From positions 16,029 through 80,028 of the forward strand of contig JAVTVY010019000.1 of assembly GCA_036873755.1 (NCBI GenBank): 64,000 nucleotides of DNA, given 5' to 3'. Both the position numbers and the translations under genes were made by a program. Source of the DNA: Hanleya hanleyi (lineage: Eukaryota; Mollusca; Polyplacophora; Lepidopleurida; Hanleyidae). Below the pieces are notes generated by a model. It had not been told where the DNA came from. It was given only the letters and a program-made list of their open reading frames with translations, and made no database searches. Within the stretch, counting starts at the first letter, position 1, and every line of letters starts with the position of its first letter. This document shows, piece after piece, positions 1-12,789 of this stretch.

Positions 1-1100
1 TTTGAGGCCTAAAGTTTTGCACAAGTTATAGAAAACGATGTGTCACCTAATTAATTATTCTCACCTGATGAAGGTAATGTTTTTTTTTATTTTATTTTAT
101 TTTATTTTTTTTATCTTTCTTTTTAGCTAATTGGAACTCGTAGCCTTAATGCATTCATATTAACCAGGTATATCATACGTGATTATCGACGCGGAAGTTA
201 TGGACGACTACAGCATACTGTATATACGTCTATTCGTCTGAATGAACTCCCGCTCTTCTGTCATTGGAGATAATTTTCCTTTGATCGGCTACTCTCACCT
301 TATATCCATATACCCGGTAAGCACGTGCTGACCGGCTTACAACAGATTGTCGATGTAGCCACGCAAGGAAACATTTCGTCTAGGCAGATAGGAATGAGGT
401 TGATACTAAAGAATTATCAGCATGGCAGCCGTTGATGCGGTCAGCTGAGTAAAAGGTGAACTATTTGGTGAGTTATAAACACTTCTAACCCGAAGTTTGT
501 GTCCTGTAGCAGTTTGTAGGTTTCTGAAATTAGCACCATTCAATAATCGTTGGCGAAAAACTACTGTCGAAGAAAAGGAGAACAGAATCGGGTCGCTTTC
601 GATAAAGCAATGCGTGACCTACTTATTTTTTCGTCGCCGACTGTCCTATTTCCCCAGTATTTAGATTCCCATGTGTTAGGGCCATGTTAGTTTAGCACTG
701 AGTGTCTGGTATTTATTTACCAATCATAAATTCATTATGTGTAGGTGATAATGGAATAATCACTTGAATTCTGCTGTTTATTACTGAGAATAAACTCTCT
801 GTTGATCGTTATTGATAATATAGTGGAGATTATTTCCAGACAGCATCATGACATGTGTCTGGCATGCAGGATATTGAGTCTGTGCGCCTAGACGCAGGCA
901 AAGGCCTGTTTCAAGTTTATCACGGAGTCCACTGCCTTCATCTAAATCAAGTAAGAAATTATGCATTCATCACTAAGGCGTGCGGGCTGACTGGGGGTCA
1001 GTCATGATCCATTTATCATCATGCAGAAAAAAATGAAACAAGTATATTAATAATTTCTCAGAATTTGATCAGACATAATGCTTCATCATTAGGGCGGATA
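1..1100. other. gene-free AT-rich DNA
   Basis: No reading frame longer than about 60 codons looks coding on either strand. A T-rich run with TTTTA pentamers lies at 80-125. I see no recognisable repeat boundary or RNA gene here. Confidence 0.6.
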
Positions 1101-1164
1101 TTGCACTCTGATCAGACAAGGCCAAATTTTGATCAGAATTTGGCCTTGTCTGATCAGAGTGCAA
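1101..1164. repeat. perfect 28-bp hairpin with 8-nt loop
   Basis: Left arm 1101-1128 and right arm 1137-1164 are exact reverse complements, separated by TTGATCAG. The arms contain TGATCAG and GGCCAAATT. No target-site duplication could be seen, so this may be the remnant of a small foldback element or a local palindromic duplication. Confidence 0.85.
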
Positions 1165-2019
1165 TCTCTGATGGTGTCCGGACAAATGCCCCATGGGACA
1201 AAAGCCCTACAGACAAAGCCTCGTTGGACAAAACCCCCAAAATATTATTTAAGGTGTTTGTTACAGAGTATTTTTAAAAATGTTGAAAAAACATGCCTGA
1301 AGATGCAATGCAGTCAGTTCATGGGTTTTTAAATTTTAAATAATGACAGTGCAAACTGTATCAAACAACAATAAAGAGGAAAACTTATCATTAAACTGTA
1401 TCACTATCGGCCCATCTAAATGATACGCAATAGAAGAAGCTCCAGCGAAATACAGAAAAAGATTAGGGCCTACATACAAATATTGGTAAAAGTGGTTATT
1501 TTGTTATCATAAATTTTACAATGAATTTTAAACAAATTCCCAAATATATTTTTGTATTATTTAACATGAAGATACATTTGGTAAATTGTTTAAAATTAAT
1601 CGTCAACTTTATGGTTGAAAATTAATTGTCAACTTTATGACTAAAAATTAATCACCTTTAGAGAGCTTCTTGAAATTAGGGCATGAGTTCCTTGATATGA
1701 ATGGCATATGCCGGTTATCCAAATGGGACACACCGTGCCCAGTTTGGTGTTCTCATCTGATTGGAGAGACATTCCAATTGGAATTGCTATTGCTATTTTA
1801 GACAATTTGCAGAATGCTGGAGATGTGAAAGTGACACACTATTTTTAATCAGACAAGGGTTCGATCTGATGTGAATTCCACAAAACTTTGACTCGGACCC
1901 TCATTTTCAGTATCTAGGAATTCTATTCAAATTCTGTGGATTAAATGATCTATGTTAAAAACTGCAACTTTAGTTTTAAGAGGGGTGAGGGAGGCAAGTG
2001 GTAGCCTATTGATGTGTTG
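1165..2019. other. gene-free AT-rich DNA
   Basis: Contains a short local repeat, AAAATTAATCGTCAACTTTATG-like, at about 1593-1650. Otherwise no coding frame, RNA gene or element end was recognised. Confidence 0.55.
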
Positions 2020-2240
2020 GTACAGGAGGCGTATCACGTTGGGTACACCGGTTCTCATCAGATCACCGAAGTAAGCAACGTTGAGCTCGGTCAATACTTG
2101 GATGGGTGACCAGGTACTGTACTGGCTGGGCTGACCAGTGTCTAGGATATTAGGAACTGTGGAAACTCTCGTGTTCTGGTACATGTAGAGACCGTCGTGA
2201 TATGATTGAAAAAATGTTGAAAACGACGTTAAATCTTACT
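2020..2240 (+). mobile_element. SINE with 5S rRNA-derived head
   Basis: Positions ~2023-2115 read as a diverged 5S rRNA: ATCACGTT near the start, then CACCGGTTCTCATCAGATCA, CCGAAGTAAGCAACGTTGAG, GGTCAATACTTGGATGGGTG and ACC. The last two blocks cover the internal RNA polymerase III promoter region of 5S genes. It lacks the intact 3' stem and continues into unrelated sequence. It ends in a tail, GTCGTGATATGATTGAAAAA...GACGTTAAATC (about 2191-2234), which recurs at 4707 and 11637. This is the structure of a SINE3-type retroposon, not a functional 5S gene. Confidence 0.85.
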
Positions 2241-2316
2241 GAGTAAGATATCTGCAGATATCTACTCTGAATAAAACAAAATATTAAATCAGGCAAAACA
2301 TTGTATGATTGGTATC

Positions 2317-2644
2317 CAGGGCTAAAATTTACACCCGTCTTCCTGTTCCTGACAGGTATTTTTTTCAAGAGACCGGTAGAAATATAAAGTCCTGTCTCTG
2401 GTGACAGGTATTCAAAAATTTCTTTTTGATGTTCAGTCTTTAAATTCGGTCATATCACTTGAAAGAAGGTGCTAGTTATTGCATGAAAAAATAATCATCT
2501 AAATTACAGTAACTCTCTAATAGGCACACAATTAACAACTTTGCCATTGTATCCTACATTGCGGGTCGTTTTCAACGACGGGTAGAAATGGTATTAACCT
2601 GTCACCCTAGACAGGTAAATATTTGCGAAACATTCTGACCCCTG
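2317..2644. mobile_element. MITE with CAGGGnT...ACCCCTG ends
   Basis: Begins CAGGGCTAAAATTTACACC and ends CATTCTGACCCCTG. It contains paired CCTGTC/GACAGG blocks near both ends. A better preserved relative lies at 28000-28339. The termini resemble hAT-type ends (CAGGG...CCCTG) and there is no coding capacity. Flanking duplications are no longer readable. Confidence 0.65.
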
Positions 2645-3102
2645 ATATCCCACCCCTCCGTTTGAGACCAACCCTCTCTCTCTCGAACTTAGCAACAACC
2701 CAACCATACTGCAGAGTTAGATACAGAGTCTCACAATCAAATGACCATTTTTCCACAAAATCAAATGACTTTATTTTAGAAATAGATTAAAAGTGAATAT
2801 CAGGGGCAAAAGGCACAGTAGTTTGTGTAAAACACTCAAAGAACACAAACTGACAATGTGTTGGCATGTTCAACACCATTTGAGTGATATTAGCCATTTT
2901 GCAAAATTAGTTTTTTCAAATAACGACAAAGCTATTTTCAAATAAGGACTTTGGCAAAAATCCTGCATCTAACCCTGATACTGTAATGTGTTCTGAAAGC
3001 TTACATCGCAACACATGCACCAAGTCCACATTGAGCGCGATCAGAAGAATATGGCTGATGAATTTTCCTACTCTCAGCTGACTTGACTTGGGGTAAGATA
3101 TA
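2645..3102. other. gene-free intergenic DNA
   Basis: No coding frame, RNA gene or repeat boundary recognised. Confidence 0.5.
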
Positions 3103-3255
3103 GGGGTCGAAATTGCTATCTATTTTCAGGACATGTCCGGCGGAAAATTGGCACTGTCCTGCAGTTTTTCTGTCAGTTTACATGTATGTTAATTATGTGC
3201 CGGACAATTCTTGACAAATGTCCTGTAAGTATTTGGTGAACATTTCAATCCCTGG
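3103..3255. mobile_element. short MITE-like inverted-end element
   Basis: Left end AGGGGTCGAAATTGCT, right end CATTTCAATCCCTGG; inner GGACATGTCCGGCGG and GCCGGACA pair imperfectly. Same terminal theme as the elements at 2317 and 28000, but shorter and more decayed. Confidence 0.5.
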
Positions 3256-4017
3256 GATATCATCTGTATCTGCTCATTATGTGAATAAATTTGCCCCTAC
3301 CCGCTGAAATATTCTGAAACTTAGTACATTCTGTGATACATAAAATAAATGGCCAGAAATACTTAGTTTCAAATGTAGACATTTCCATATTTCTCCATGT
3401 CAAACTTTGGTAGCTTGTTGCCACTGCCTCTATCGAAAAACTAAGCATTGCTTTACTTCATCTGTTCCTCCATCTTCTCTAGCCAAGTCGACGTACATCA
3501 CGTTGCTCTGTACATTGCCTTGGCATACTTCTCTAGTAAAGTTGGAATGTTAATCCTCATTGATGATTGGATGCAGAGACGGCGAGCTGCATCCAATCAG
3601 AATGCGCATTACGTAGTAGTTGGTTTCCCAAGATGGTGGCCCCCACTAAGAATGAGCTTGATATCTGTATGAGTTTATTGTGAAAAGGGTTAATTATACA
3701 TGTAAATATATATACATGATATGTGGGTAAACGATAAAATCACTTGAACTATACAATATTGGTAATGTACTAGCTCCATAGAGCCTTGTAATAGACATGT
3801 TTTAAGACACCATCTGAAGAATCCATAGCTCATGATAACAGTGTTTCCATCTATTGGGATGAGAAGGGGTATCAGTTGTTTGTAGGATTTGCTATGAACT
3901 CAATTGACCATGTATCAATTGCTTGTTATTACATGTATTAAGACTATGCATGTGTATTCAGTTACGGCCAGACTATGTTCTGATGTCTGTAATGGGCCAG
4001 ATATTTATTTTATGGAC
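3256..4017. other. gene-free intergenic DNA
   Basis: A 12-bp-stem hairpin, GATTGGATGCAG / CTGCATCCAATC, lies at about 3564-3599. No coding frame stands out. Confidence 0.5.

Positions 4018-4057
<40 letters not shown>
4018..4057 (+). repeat. poly(A) tract (~38 nt)
   Basis: An uninterrupted run of A. It could be a mononucleotide microsatellite or the tail of an old retroposed sequence. No gene-like sequence was recognised just upstream. Confidence 0.9.
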
Positions 4058-4059
<2 letters not shown>

Positions 4060-4667
4060 ATGAGTTGTGTTGAATGTGCGGGGAAATTCTACCGAAAAGA
4101 TACAAGAAGAGCACTTTTACGGCCACTTTTGGTGTTTCTGATCAATTGAATCAGATTTTGGGACACGCTGCAAGGTCGAACGATAACGAATCGCCTCGCG
4201 TGTGTGCCGACTTGAGATTGAAGGGGAACAACTCCTGGTGGCAAAAAGTCTCTCGCCGTTAAAACTTCCACTAGGTGGCGCAGAGCAGTATTCCTCTGCC
4301 ACCAGCCAAGAATGTCAAGGCAGCGTAGAGAGCTTCGCGATGTAGTTGTCTTGGCTGGTGAAGATGCTGTTCCTCAAACCATACTTGCTAAAAATTTCAC
4401 AATTATATGATGCAGCCATGCATCAGCACCTCAGTGATTCAAGTCCCACCTGTGGGTGGTTGGGTGGGTTCAGGTTCCTGTTGCTTCAATGCATTTTGCT
4501 GAGAAGCAACAGGAATTTGATAATGTGATGTCTAGCACTGTAATACAATGTATCACTTGTCTTTATTGCACCATGTAAGCGTCCTGTCTGTGTCTTGTGT
4601 GCTGTCCTCTGTTTTATAGGGTGGATGGAGGGTGTCTGATTCCATGCTGCTTCAAAGATTTCTTCTT
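4058..4667. other. gene-free intergenic DNA
   Basis: Includes a small inverted pair, CCAGCCAAGA (4301) / TCTTGGCTGG (4350). No convincing coding frame. Confidence 0.45.
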
Positions 4668-4772
4668 TGAAGTAGCAGGAACACAACTGGGCTGGGTTGT
4701 GCTTAGTTGGTTCGTCGTGATATAGCTGAAATATTGTTGAAAATGAAAGCGACGTTTTTCACTCGCTCAGGC
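4668..4772 (+). mobile_element. SINE 3' fragment, shared tail
   Basis: Reads AGCAGGAACACAACTGGGCT, then GTGCTTAGTTGGTTCGTCGT, then GATATAGCTGAAATATTGTT. This is the same tail as the 5S-headed SINE at 2020 and the copy at 11603. No 5S or tRNA head is present, so the copy is 5'-truncated or has another head. Confidence 0.7.
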
Positions 4773-5964
4773 CTTTTTTTTTATTAATTGGTTTACGGAT
4801 TTTTCTGGCAAAAATGTCCAGGTGGAGGATGGAAAAAAAATAAAAATAAAATCAAGCCTCCACACTTTATTTATTTTTACTTTCTGACAAACTTCTTAGA
4901 CACGAGAGGGCGGTAAAAAAAAAAATGATATGTCAAATCCAGGTAATAGCCAGTGTAATAATTACAAGACATTTACCAAAAGATCAATGACGGACGTTTC
5001 CTTCAACCAAGCGACAATATCAGTCGCTTTGCGTGAAACCAACACTTCAATAGGGGTGTTGACAGGACAAGTCCTGTTTCCTGCTGTTATTTTGGACAGA
5101 CAGGCCGGCAGATATGTCGTCAGTTGTCACTGATCTCCTTCAAGACCAAGTCCCCCACCGTCCCAGCAGTTACTGGACCGACAAAGCCCTTGAAAAGGAC
5201 GGTCGCGTCCTGTCTAAGAGTCAGTGAAAACCACCGCGAGGCCGAACCCGCCATCTTGGCTTCAAACACTGCGCCGTTGAAATGATGTCATGTCTGGTCC
5301 CCGAACTACAGCCGAAGGTAACATGGAAGTCGGAAACCACCACCACTGTAACCAAGGGAAGTAACCCGCCTCCAAGACCAAGATGTCTGCAAAGTGTTGA
5401 ACTCGTGCGAACTCGAGCGTGAAGAATTTATATAAGATGTTTTACGCACAGCAAGTATTAAAATGAGACTGATATTGCGAATTTTATGTTTTTATTCTTC
5501 CGACAGAGAGGTCAGCAAATGTGTCACGTCGGCGGATACGACAGAAATAAAAAAAAAATCGAAAATCCAATTTTATTTTTATTTCACTTTTGGCAAAATG
5601 AAGGTCAGCGGATCCGTAAACCAATCAATAAAAAAAAAAAGGCCTCACTCACATTAGATTACATGTAGACTAGCTAGCTAGACGGCCCTGGCACTCATCA
5701 AAGCACCTACACCACTGGACTCTTGCACATTCACCAAACTCCGAACAGCGCATGTCAGCTGAACAACTATCGTCTAGCCTACAAGCCCTGCCCACAATTG
5801 AAATTATTGTTAACCCGCTGTCAGCGTAGAGATTACTCCACCAATGCAAACCTTTTTCAATCACTTTAATAACCTCATTATTCATTAACAAAATATCTCC
5901 GAAAATCTGTTCATCAATAACCTACACTGGTTTCACTGATATCGAGTTTATGTTATTGATTTTT
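4773..5964. other. gene-free intergenic DNA
   Basis: Contains short A-runs and no recognised gene. The GC-richer stretch 5140-5300 has no long open frame. Confidence 0.45.
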
Positions 5965-7746
5965 ATACGCCCGCCAAAAGGCGGACGTATTATGTGATGG
6001 CGGTTTCCGTCCGTGTGTCCGTCCGTCCATCTGTCCGCCCCTCGTGTCCGATCTATATCTGGGACAGTTTTCTATCTACAGTTCTAATTTTTGGTGAGTG
6101 GATACCCTACGGGGAGACGATGTGTCGCGTACCAAAATGAAGGTCGAGGTCAGAGGTCAAAGGTCAAAAAACAGGAAATCACTTCGTGTCCGGTCTATAT
6201 CTGTGAACGTTTTCTATCCACAGTTGCAATTTTTTGTGAGTGGATACGCTAGGTGGAGACGATGTGTCGTGTACCGAAATTGAGGTCGAGGTCAGAGGTC
6301 AATGGTCACTTGCCTAAAATCAGGAAATCATTGATCATTGACAGTTTTCTATCTACAGTTCTAATGTAGGTCGAGGTCAGAGGTCAAAGGTCAGTGTGAC
6401 GGAAAAATCAGGAAATCATTAAAAATTTCTAATTTTTTGTGAGTGGATTCAATAGGGGGAAATGAGGTGTCGCATACCAAAATATAGGTCAAGGTCGAAG
6501 GTTAAAGGTCACTGACCCAAAAATTAGGAAATTATTAAAAATAACATTGCTTTGTGTGAGTAGATACATTAAGGGGACACAATGTGTCACATATCAAAAT
6601 GTAGGTAAAGGTCAAGGTCACTGTGACCTCAAAATCATGAAATTGTTAAAAATCATGATTTTTTTAGTCCATTGAGAATTTGCGGGTAGCCGTTTTGTCA
6701 TGTACCAAAATTTATATCCAGGTTAATAGTCAAGATCACTGTGACGTCAGAATCAAGGTCAAAGGTCAGTGTGACATAAAAATCAGGAAATCATTAAAAA
6801 TTACTAATATTTGGTGAGTGGATTCAATAGGGGGAAATGACGTGTCGCATACCAAAAATTAGGTCAAGGTCACTGTGACCTCAAAATCAGGAAATTATTA
6901 AAAATAACATTTTTTGTGTCAGTAGATACATTAGGGGGACATGATGTGACATCATACCAAAATGTAGGTCAACGGTCAAGGTCACTGTGACCCCAAAATC
7001 GTTAAATTTGATGAGGTCATGTAATCCGATGTTGCGTTCTGTCCATTCATCCATTAACATTTGGTGTCCATGCGATATCTCTAGTTTCAAGGTATGGAAT
7101 GGTACCAAACTTTGAGTATACCTTACTCGCATGGCAAAGAGGAGCCATACATTTTGAGATCAATTTGTCCATGGTCAAAGTCACAGTCCTTCAAAACTGA
7201 ATCAAGTTTAGCTGACCATATGTGTTAGGTTGGAATATTCAGAGTTCTCTCCCCTACATGTATATGGCATTCATCCTGTGGAGTTGTCTCCCATATTTGA
7301 AACAGCTACATTTAGTTAAACTGTTGTGAAATAAAAACCATACATTTAGTAATTTAACGGGGAGAGGGGTTCTTTATGAACTTCATACCTCTTTATTAAC
7401 TCAATAACAAAGGTTTACTTCATCACTTTCTTCTTCCTTCATGAAAAATTATCTCGTCTGAAAGGAATCCATTTGCAGGAAAACTACTATTTTCTTGTGT
7501 TTGACTATTGTCGATTTCAGTGTGGGATATGTGAGCTCTCGGCTCTTATTTCAAGGTCAACTAGTTACCAAGAGTTAAGCTTGTTTTAGTTTATCATTCA
7601 ATATAAGATGTTATATATTACATTCTCAGAAGCACAAAATTGTAGGCTAGCTACCAATTGGAATCAAGGCTATGAAACAACCTTGAAATTTGGACCAATG
7701 TAATTCCAGATACACGGGCGTATATTGAAGCCCCTTGGGCTCTTGT
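5965..7746 (+). mobile_element. hairpin-ended AGGTCA-rich element, copy 1
   Basis: Starts with a GC hairpin (GCCCGCCAAAAGGCGGAC) followed by CGTATTATGTGATGGCGG and a GTCCGTCC run. It ends with GTATATTGAAGCCCCTTGGG and CTCTTGTT, where AGCCC/GGGCT form a short 3' hairpin. The body repeats a module with AGGTCA half-sites, for example tandem AGGTCAnAGGTCA at 6145-6166 and 6365-6393, and ACTGTGACC. There is no open reading frame. It is closely related to 36913-39120 and, more distantly, to 19453-20190 and 23742-24422. Non-autonomous; superfamily not determined. Confidence 0.75.
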
Positions 7747-9630
7747 TGTTTGTGTTCTGCATAAATATAGTCCATGCGTATGGAACTGCCGTAGTTCACC
7801 GAATAGCTGTCTTATGTTCTTCGGAGCTGTACTAGTGCATTCGACTGCAGTCAGGGATGTTATGAGGATGCAAAGTCACATGAAAGACTAAATGAAGAGT
7901 CCGTATGCGAGCAATCATGGGTGAGACTGATCAAGGCTCGAATTAAACAAAATTATTTACATACGGCTTGGTGTTTCAGTTGGAAATTGAGGGGCACTGA
8001 GGGGGTATACTATTATGTCGTGCGATGTGAACACATCGTTTCAAGTTTGTTTCCTATACAGTGAACCTTAATAATGATAATAATAAAAATACGGCCTCTT
8101 TCACGAACATGCTATTAGATATTGTATTGTATGTTGAGTATTATTAGAAGGGAGAAAAATCAGAGAACCTGATGGCTCATTTTTGACGTCAAATAATGGT
8201 CGTTTGATTGTCCACTTCACCTGAAAATATAACGAATAGCATACAGCATACCGAAAGGTTAAATCGCATCTTGCTTTCCCCAAACGATGAATTCAGTTGC
8301 TGTGAAGAAATCTGATACAATTCACCAGCACACACGTTACAACTTGATATCTCCGCGGGAACGTCACCCGACAAAGTTTGAACTCTGCTCCCTTCCAGTG
8401 CCTCCTTTGAACACGGCCCAAGTGCCTCCCATGCGAATAATACAGGGCAGGTCGGGCAGGTAAATGGGGGACAGCGAGGGGTTTAGCATATACGACGAAC
8501 AAATATATTAACGTTGAAGATCTCTCAAATTTGTTACTTAAAATAATGTGTGCTTTTCAAATAAAGGAATGCTGGTTTAAAGAAAGATATTTGATATACG
8601 AACGCTGGAAACTGAAGAATGATTCAATAGCGGGCCGTGTGCAGACACTCGACCACGTGCGGGGGACTACCGTATATATTTTTCCCGACTGCGGCGAAAC
8701 GCGATCAAGTTAGGATAAAATTACAGGACTGCGGAGTTAATTGAATCAATTTTTTTCCTTATAGACTGTAAGTAATAGTAATTCAGTCTGATTATATTGT
8801 ACCATTCCCTGTTGTTTCTCTGCGCTTACAAATAATAGCATACGCCGATATACTATACGAGATTCTAGTAACATATTCACTTTACTTTCATCGGCACGAA
8901 CTCCATGGCGAAAACGGGAGTGTTCGAATTTATTGTTTCACGGATATTGAAAATGCTCCCGTGTTCGTTTTATTAGGATGGACAAAATCACGACAGCGGA
9001 AAAATCGGCCGTTTTCGAATTAAATTTGGAAGGTGAATTAATAGGGAAATTACCGTACGCATTTAACTGAAGTGTGCACCCTTCAATATCAAATTCATTA
9101 CTATTCTCTGCACAGCAGAAAATCTACATGCATTTGTGCATGTAAACGCCCCTTATTCCGAGCCTTGCTATTATGTAAATTTCATAGGCAGAGTATTTGA
9201 AATCCAGCATTGGTTCATTTCATGTGAATGCGTGACTCGATTTTTGTTTTGAATTTGCACGAACACGACACATTCAATTTCATTGTGCATCTATGTCTCA
9301 TCATGTGTTATAAGCAGGAAGTCTGTGGCCAATACATTCTAGATAGCCTGATCTTGCAGAATTCTAGTTGATTAGCTTCTGGTATTACACAGCTTAGTAT
9401 ATATGTGCAGAGGCTGTAAATACATACTAGCTGAATACTAAGCATCAGATTCAACATTCAGTAGCTAACCATTGTCCATAAATAATTCCGCTATCTTCAT
9501 GAATATTGTGTTTTTTTCTGTCAATACATCACATAGCGGTACATGCACAATGTACAGTCTACATAGAAACGTTCTTGGTGGATATTTGGACTATGTTACC
9601 AGCGAAGCCCTTTTGGGTGCCACTTTTCTT
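7747..9630. other. gene-free intergenic DNA
   Basis: No coding frame recognised. The segment ~8985-9065 (GGCCGTTTTCG, TTAATAGGGAAATTACCGTA) reappears inverted near 12545-12580 and in part near 18300, so it belongs to a dispersed repeat. Confidence 0.5.
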
Positions 9631-9945
9631 CATTTTGTGAAGGATTAAAGCCAGGGTCTCCAAATTCATGTAACATATATGCAACTGGTGATCGCCTAGA
9701 AGCCTATCCCGGTTGACTGACCTTGACCTATATTTTCAAGGTCATATATTGTTTATTATGATATACTTGTAAAAACAAGAAGAATATATAGCTAGGTTTC
9801 CCAAATTTATTCTATGTATACATCTGACAATGGTCCAGAGGTGTGCTGAAGATGACTGACCTTGATCTATTTTATCAAGGTCAGATTTTTATTTATATTG
9901 ATAACGGATAGCCGAGGGGTATTGAAGCCCATTGGCTATTTTTAT
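9631..9945 (+). mobile_element. 3' fragment of hairpin-ended element
   Basis: Shares GAAGGATTA..., CAAATTCATGTAAC, AGAAGCCTAT and TGACTGACCTTGA(C/T)CTAT with 19830-20000. It ends GGTATTGAAGCCCATTGGCT, the same 3' hairpin theme as the full copies. It is 5'-truncated. Confidence 0.6.
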
Positions 9946-10194
9946 ATTTTTACCAAAAAAACAAAAACAAAAAAATTTTGCACTCCTAGATGACTTGACA
10001 GGTGTCGGTCAATTTGGGCAGATTCGTACAGCATAATTTCAGCATTGGGGGAAGGGGTATGATCATCAGTGGCAAACAAGAATGGATTTGCTCCAAATGT
10101 GTTTGTTTTTCCTGCAGTATTCTTGGTTATAAAACCGTCACAGTGGATTAGTGGATTAGAAACTGATGCCCTATAGTCTTACTATAATATAATT

Positions 10195-10485
10195 ATATTC
10201 CTACATTGTGAAACACCCTGCCAGAAAATACTGGCTCGGATGAGAATCGAACGCACGACTTAGGGGATACCGTCCCACTGCTCTACCAACTGAGCTACTG
10301 AGTCCAGTTGGGAACAGCTCGCTAATTAAATTCATTTCACAAGTACGCAGCATATCGCCACGATAACAAGTGAATTTTGGATATATATATTCGAAGATAC
10401 AGTGTTTCGACTAATAATTGCAGTCAGCTTCAGGGATAAATTATAATATTATTTATATTCCTACATTGTGAAACACCCTGCCAGC
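10195..10485 (-). mobile_element. tRNA-like retroposed segment between ~31-bp direct repeats
   Basis: On the minus strand, 10306-10232 reads like a tRNA: a D arm with TAGCTCAGTTGGTAGAGC (A box) and a B box GCGTTCGATTC. The acceptor and anticodon stems do not pair well, so it is not a working tRNA gene. The direct repeat TATTCCTACATTGTGAAACA plus CCCTGCCAG occurs on both sides (ending at 10225 and 10484), consistent with a long target-site duplication around a tRNA-derived insert. Confidence 0.65.
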
Positions 10486-11602
10486 CTATTATCTTAGATG
10501 GGGTGGTTATATTGGTGTATGTCAGTAGAGTGTCCGTGAAGTCTCCAATGTAGTGTATCTGGCTCTTGATAATTTAATTCTTACCTGTGATGTTAAGGTA
10601 AACTTGATTCTTTGCCAAGTCAAGGCAGATCCTTGAGGGTCGTGGACAGTAAACAAGGGCAAATCACTGTCTGAACCACGGTTTTTATGCCAGTCTATTT
10701 AAAATTAAACATTTTCTGCTTCCCATAAATTTGGATATATTGCTGTAAGACCGTCTATCTTTGGCATGAGCATCGACCAATCCCAGTACCTCTTCATTGT
10801 GGCTTGAAGGGTACGTCAAGGTAGGGGCTTTTTGGTTGGCTCAGTCGAGTCAGATTTCAAGATGTTGGGATATCCTTCGATGATGCTTTGGTCTAGCCAG
10901 TGTGGCGCCATAATGCGGGGTAGAGTCCTGGCCTGTGATATAAACCTTGGTGTAAATGGAGACAGTGATCCTATCCCCGTCCCCGACTCCAAGTGGATTG
11001 ATCCAAATGCGATATCATAATGCTATTAAATATTCACGACATCCATGGGCACACTAAACCCCAAATTCAAGTGAAGCAAGTAAGGTCCTATAATGATATA
11101 TACAATTTGGAAGCATTGATATGATATTAACTTATTAAGATTGACGTATCCATTATCTGTGATGCCTCTCAGAGCCCCAATGCTGTTCATGACACCAAAT
11201 TGAATGATACACACTTAAGTTGATAAACCTCTGGTTCCATATGCAATGTATGTATCTCCACTTCATTGGAGGAAAGAATCTGAATTTGGTTCATGTCAAA
11301 GATCAGGGGTCATATAGTCGATCAAGATATGTGCTTGCCAACTCATGCTGTGAACTCTAAATGACAGGCAGTTTTTTCTTTTCAAATGGGAAATGTTCAT
11401 ATCCTTTAAGTAGCCAATCAAATTTGAATTTTGAAGAGGTCATCCAGTGGCATTCCTAATATGGACCAGGGAATATTACAGAGTTATGATGTCACCAAAC
11501 CAAATTCTGATGAGAAAATGTTTAATATTCGGCCAAGGCAACATGTGTGTAGTGCTCGACTTGGTATGCGAAGATGCAGGTAAACTCGCTCACTATTCAT
11601 AG
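10486..11602. other. gene-free intergenic DNA
   Basis: No coding frame, RNA gene or element boundary recognised. Confidence 0.45.
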
Positions 11603-11708
11603 CAGGAATGCAACTTGGCTAGGTGGTGCTTAGTTGGTTCATCGCGATATGACTGAAATAGTGTTGAAAGTGACGATAAATCCCATTCCCTCACTCAGTC
11701 ACTCCTAT
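11603..11708 (+). mobile_element. SINE 3' fragment, shared tail
   Basis: AGCAGGAATGCAACTTGGCT, GGTGCTTAGTTGGTTCATCG, CGATATGACTGAAATAGTGTT and GACGATAAATC match the tails at 2191 and 4707. It is 5'-truncated. Confidence 0.7.
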
Positions 11709-12789
11709 TCCCACCTTCATACAATTAAAACCTTCCCCATTAAAACTTATCGGAAGTAGACTTGTGTGTGAAGATCTCGTATTCCAGAGTAGATTGAGAG
11801 GAAAAGCTTGTTAGATACCATTTATAATTTATGCATAATACATCTACCATAAATGTCTCGCATCAATATCATTGCCAGTATCGTTTTCAGCCTATTATTT
11901 TCTAATAATAGTCCACTTTAATAACCGAAGCTGGGCCAAGGCCAGGGGATGTTTTGGATTCGATTTATTTTTGTTGTCCCTGCAGAGACTGGGGTCATCA
12001 GAAGTGCACTGGCCGGGCTGAATCAAGCTCAGTCTGTAAATTATGGATTTTCCTTCCTTGTGCACCAAACCGGTACGCCTGATATTAATAGTACCTGCGA
12101 CCCAATTCGACCGCGGTCCAATCAGCTGTGATTTCGGTCCGGGTGAACTCCCGTCTTCTGTATTGTTTTCTTGTACATGTAGTCGGCGATGTTTATTGTT
12201 GTGATGTGTGTGTGTGTGGTATATAGTAATATGACCTAGTTTGGTGAAATTCACCTATAATGTTCTAGTTGGACTACGTTCATGGAATATGGAGTCGGCT
12301 GCACAGAAGACGTCAAGGTACAAGTAAAACAACTATTTTTGGTCGGACTGTATGTTGTTTAGATCATATATTAGCACTTAGCAGTTTATGCTTCAATCGG
12401 TCTGATAGATAATAAATTTCTTTTCAGAAAAATGCAGCTAGCCACTAGACTGCCTTGATTATCTACTTGAGTCTGCTACATATATATCACTTGAAATTAT
12501 TATAAAGCTGTCTATTATCCATTCATTTCAAAAGTACTGCGGCAAATTCCCTATTAATTGATTTAATTCAAAAATGGCCGATTTTTCCTGTGTCGGAAAT
12601 CATGTTTTAAAAGTCATTTTGATAAAATGCACTTCCATTTCGTGTCATTCATGGCATAATACATATTTGGGGTTTATAATCATTTCTAGATTATCATGTT
12701 TATATGAAATTTTTGTTGTCTGGATTTTGTACCGCATTAATGCCCCTAATAATTCAATCACAGGAAGTGAATTGTCCTACCATAAAATC
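11709..12789. other. gene-free intergenic DNA
   Basis: A 119-codon open frame on the minus strand (12254-11895) has low-complexity composition and no recognised domain, so it is not called as a gene. 12545-12580 is an inverted relative of 8985-9065. Confidence 0.5.

Noticed and set aside
2023..2115. Possible 5S rRNA gene
   Set aside because: The 3' half diverges, the closing stem is absent and it is joined to a SINE tail.
10232..10306. Possible tRNA gene on the minus strand
   Set aside because: A and B boxes are good, but the acceptor, anticodon and T stems do not pair and the sequence is bracketed by long direct repeats, so it is a retroposed tRNA-like head.
11895..12254. 119-codon minus-strand frame
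   Set aside because: Low-complexity composition, a TG-microsatellite at its start, no domain.
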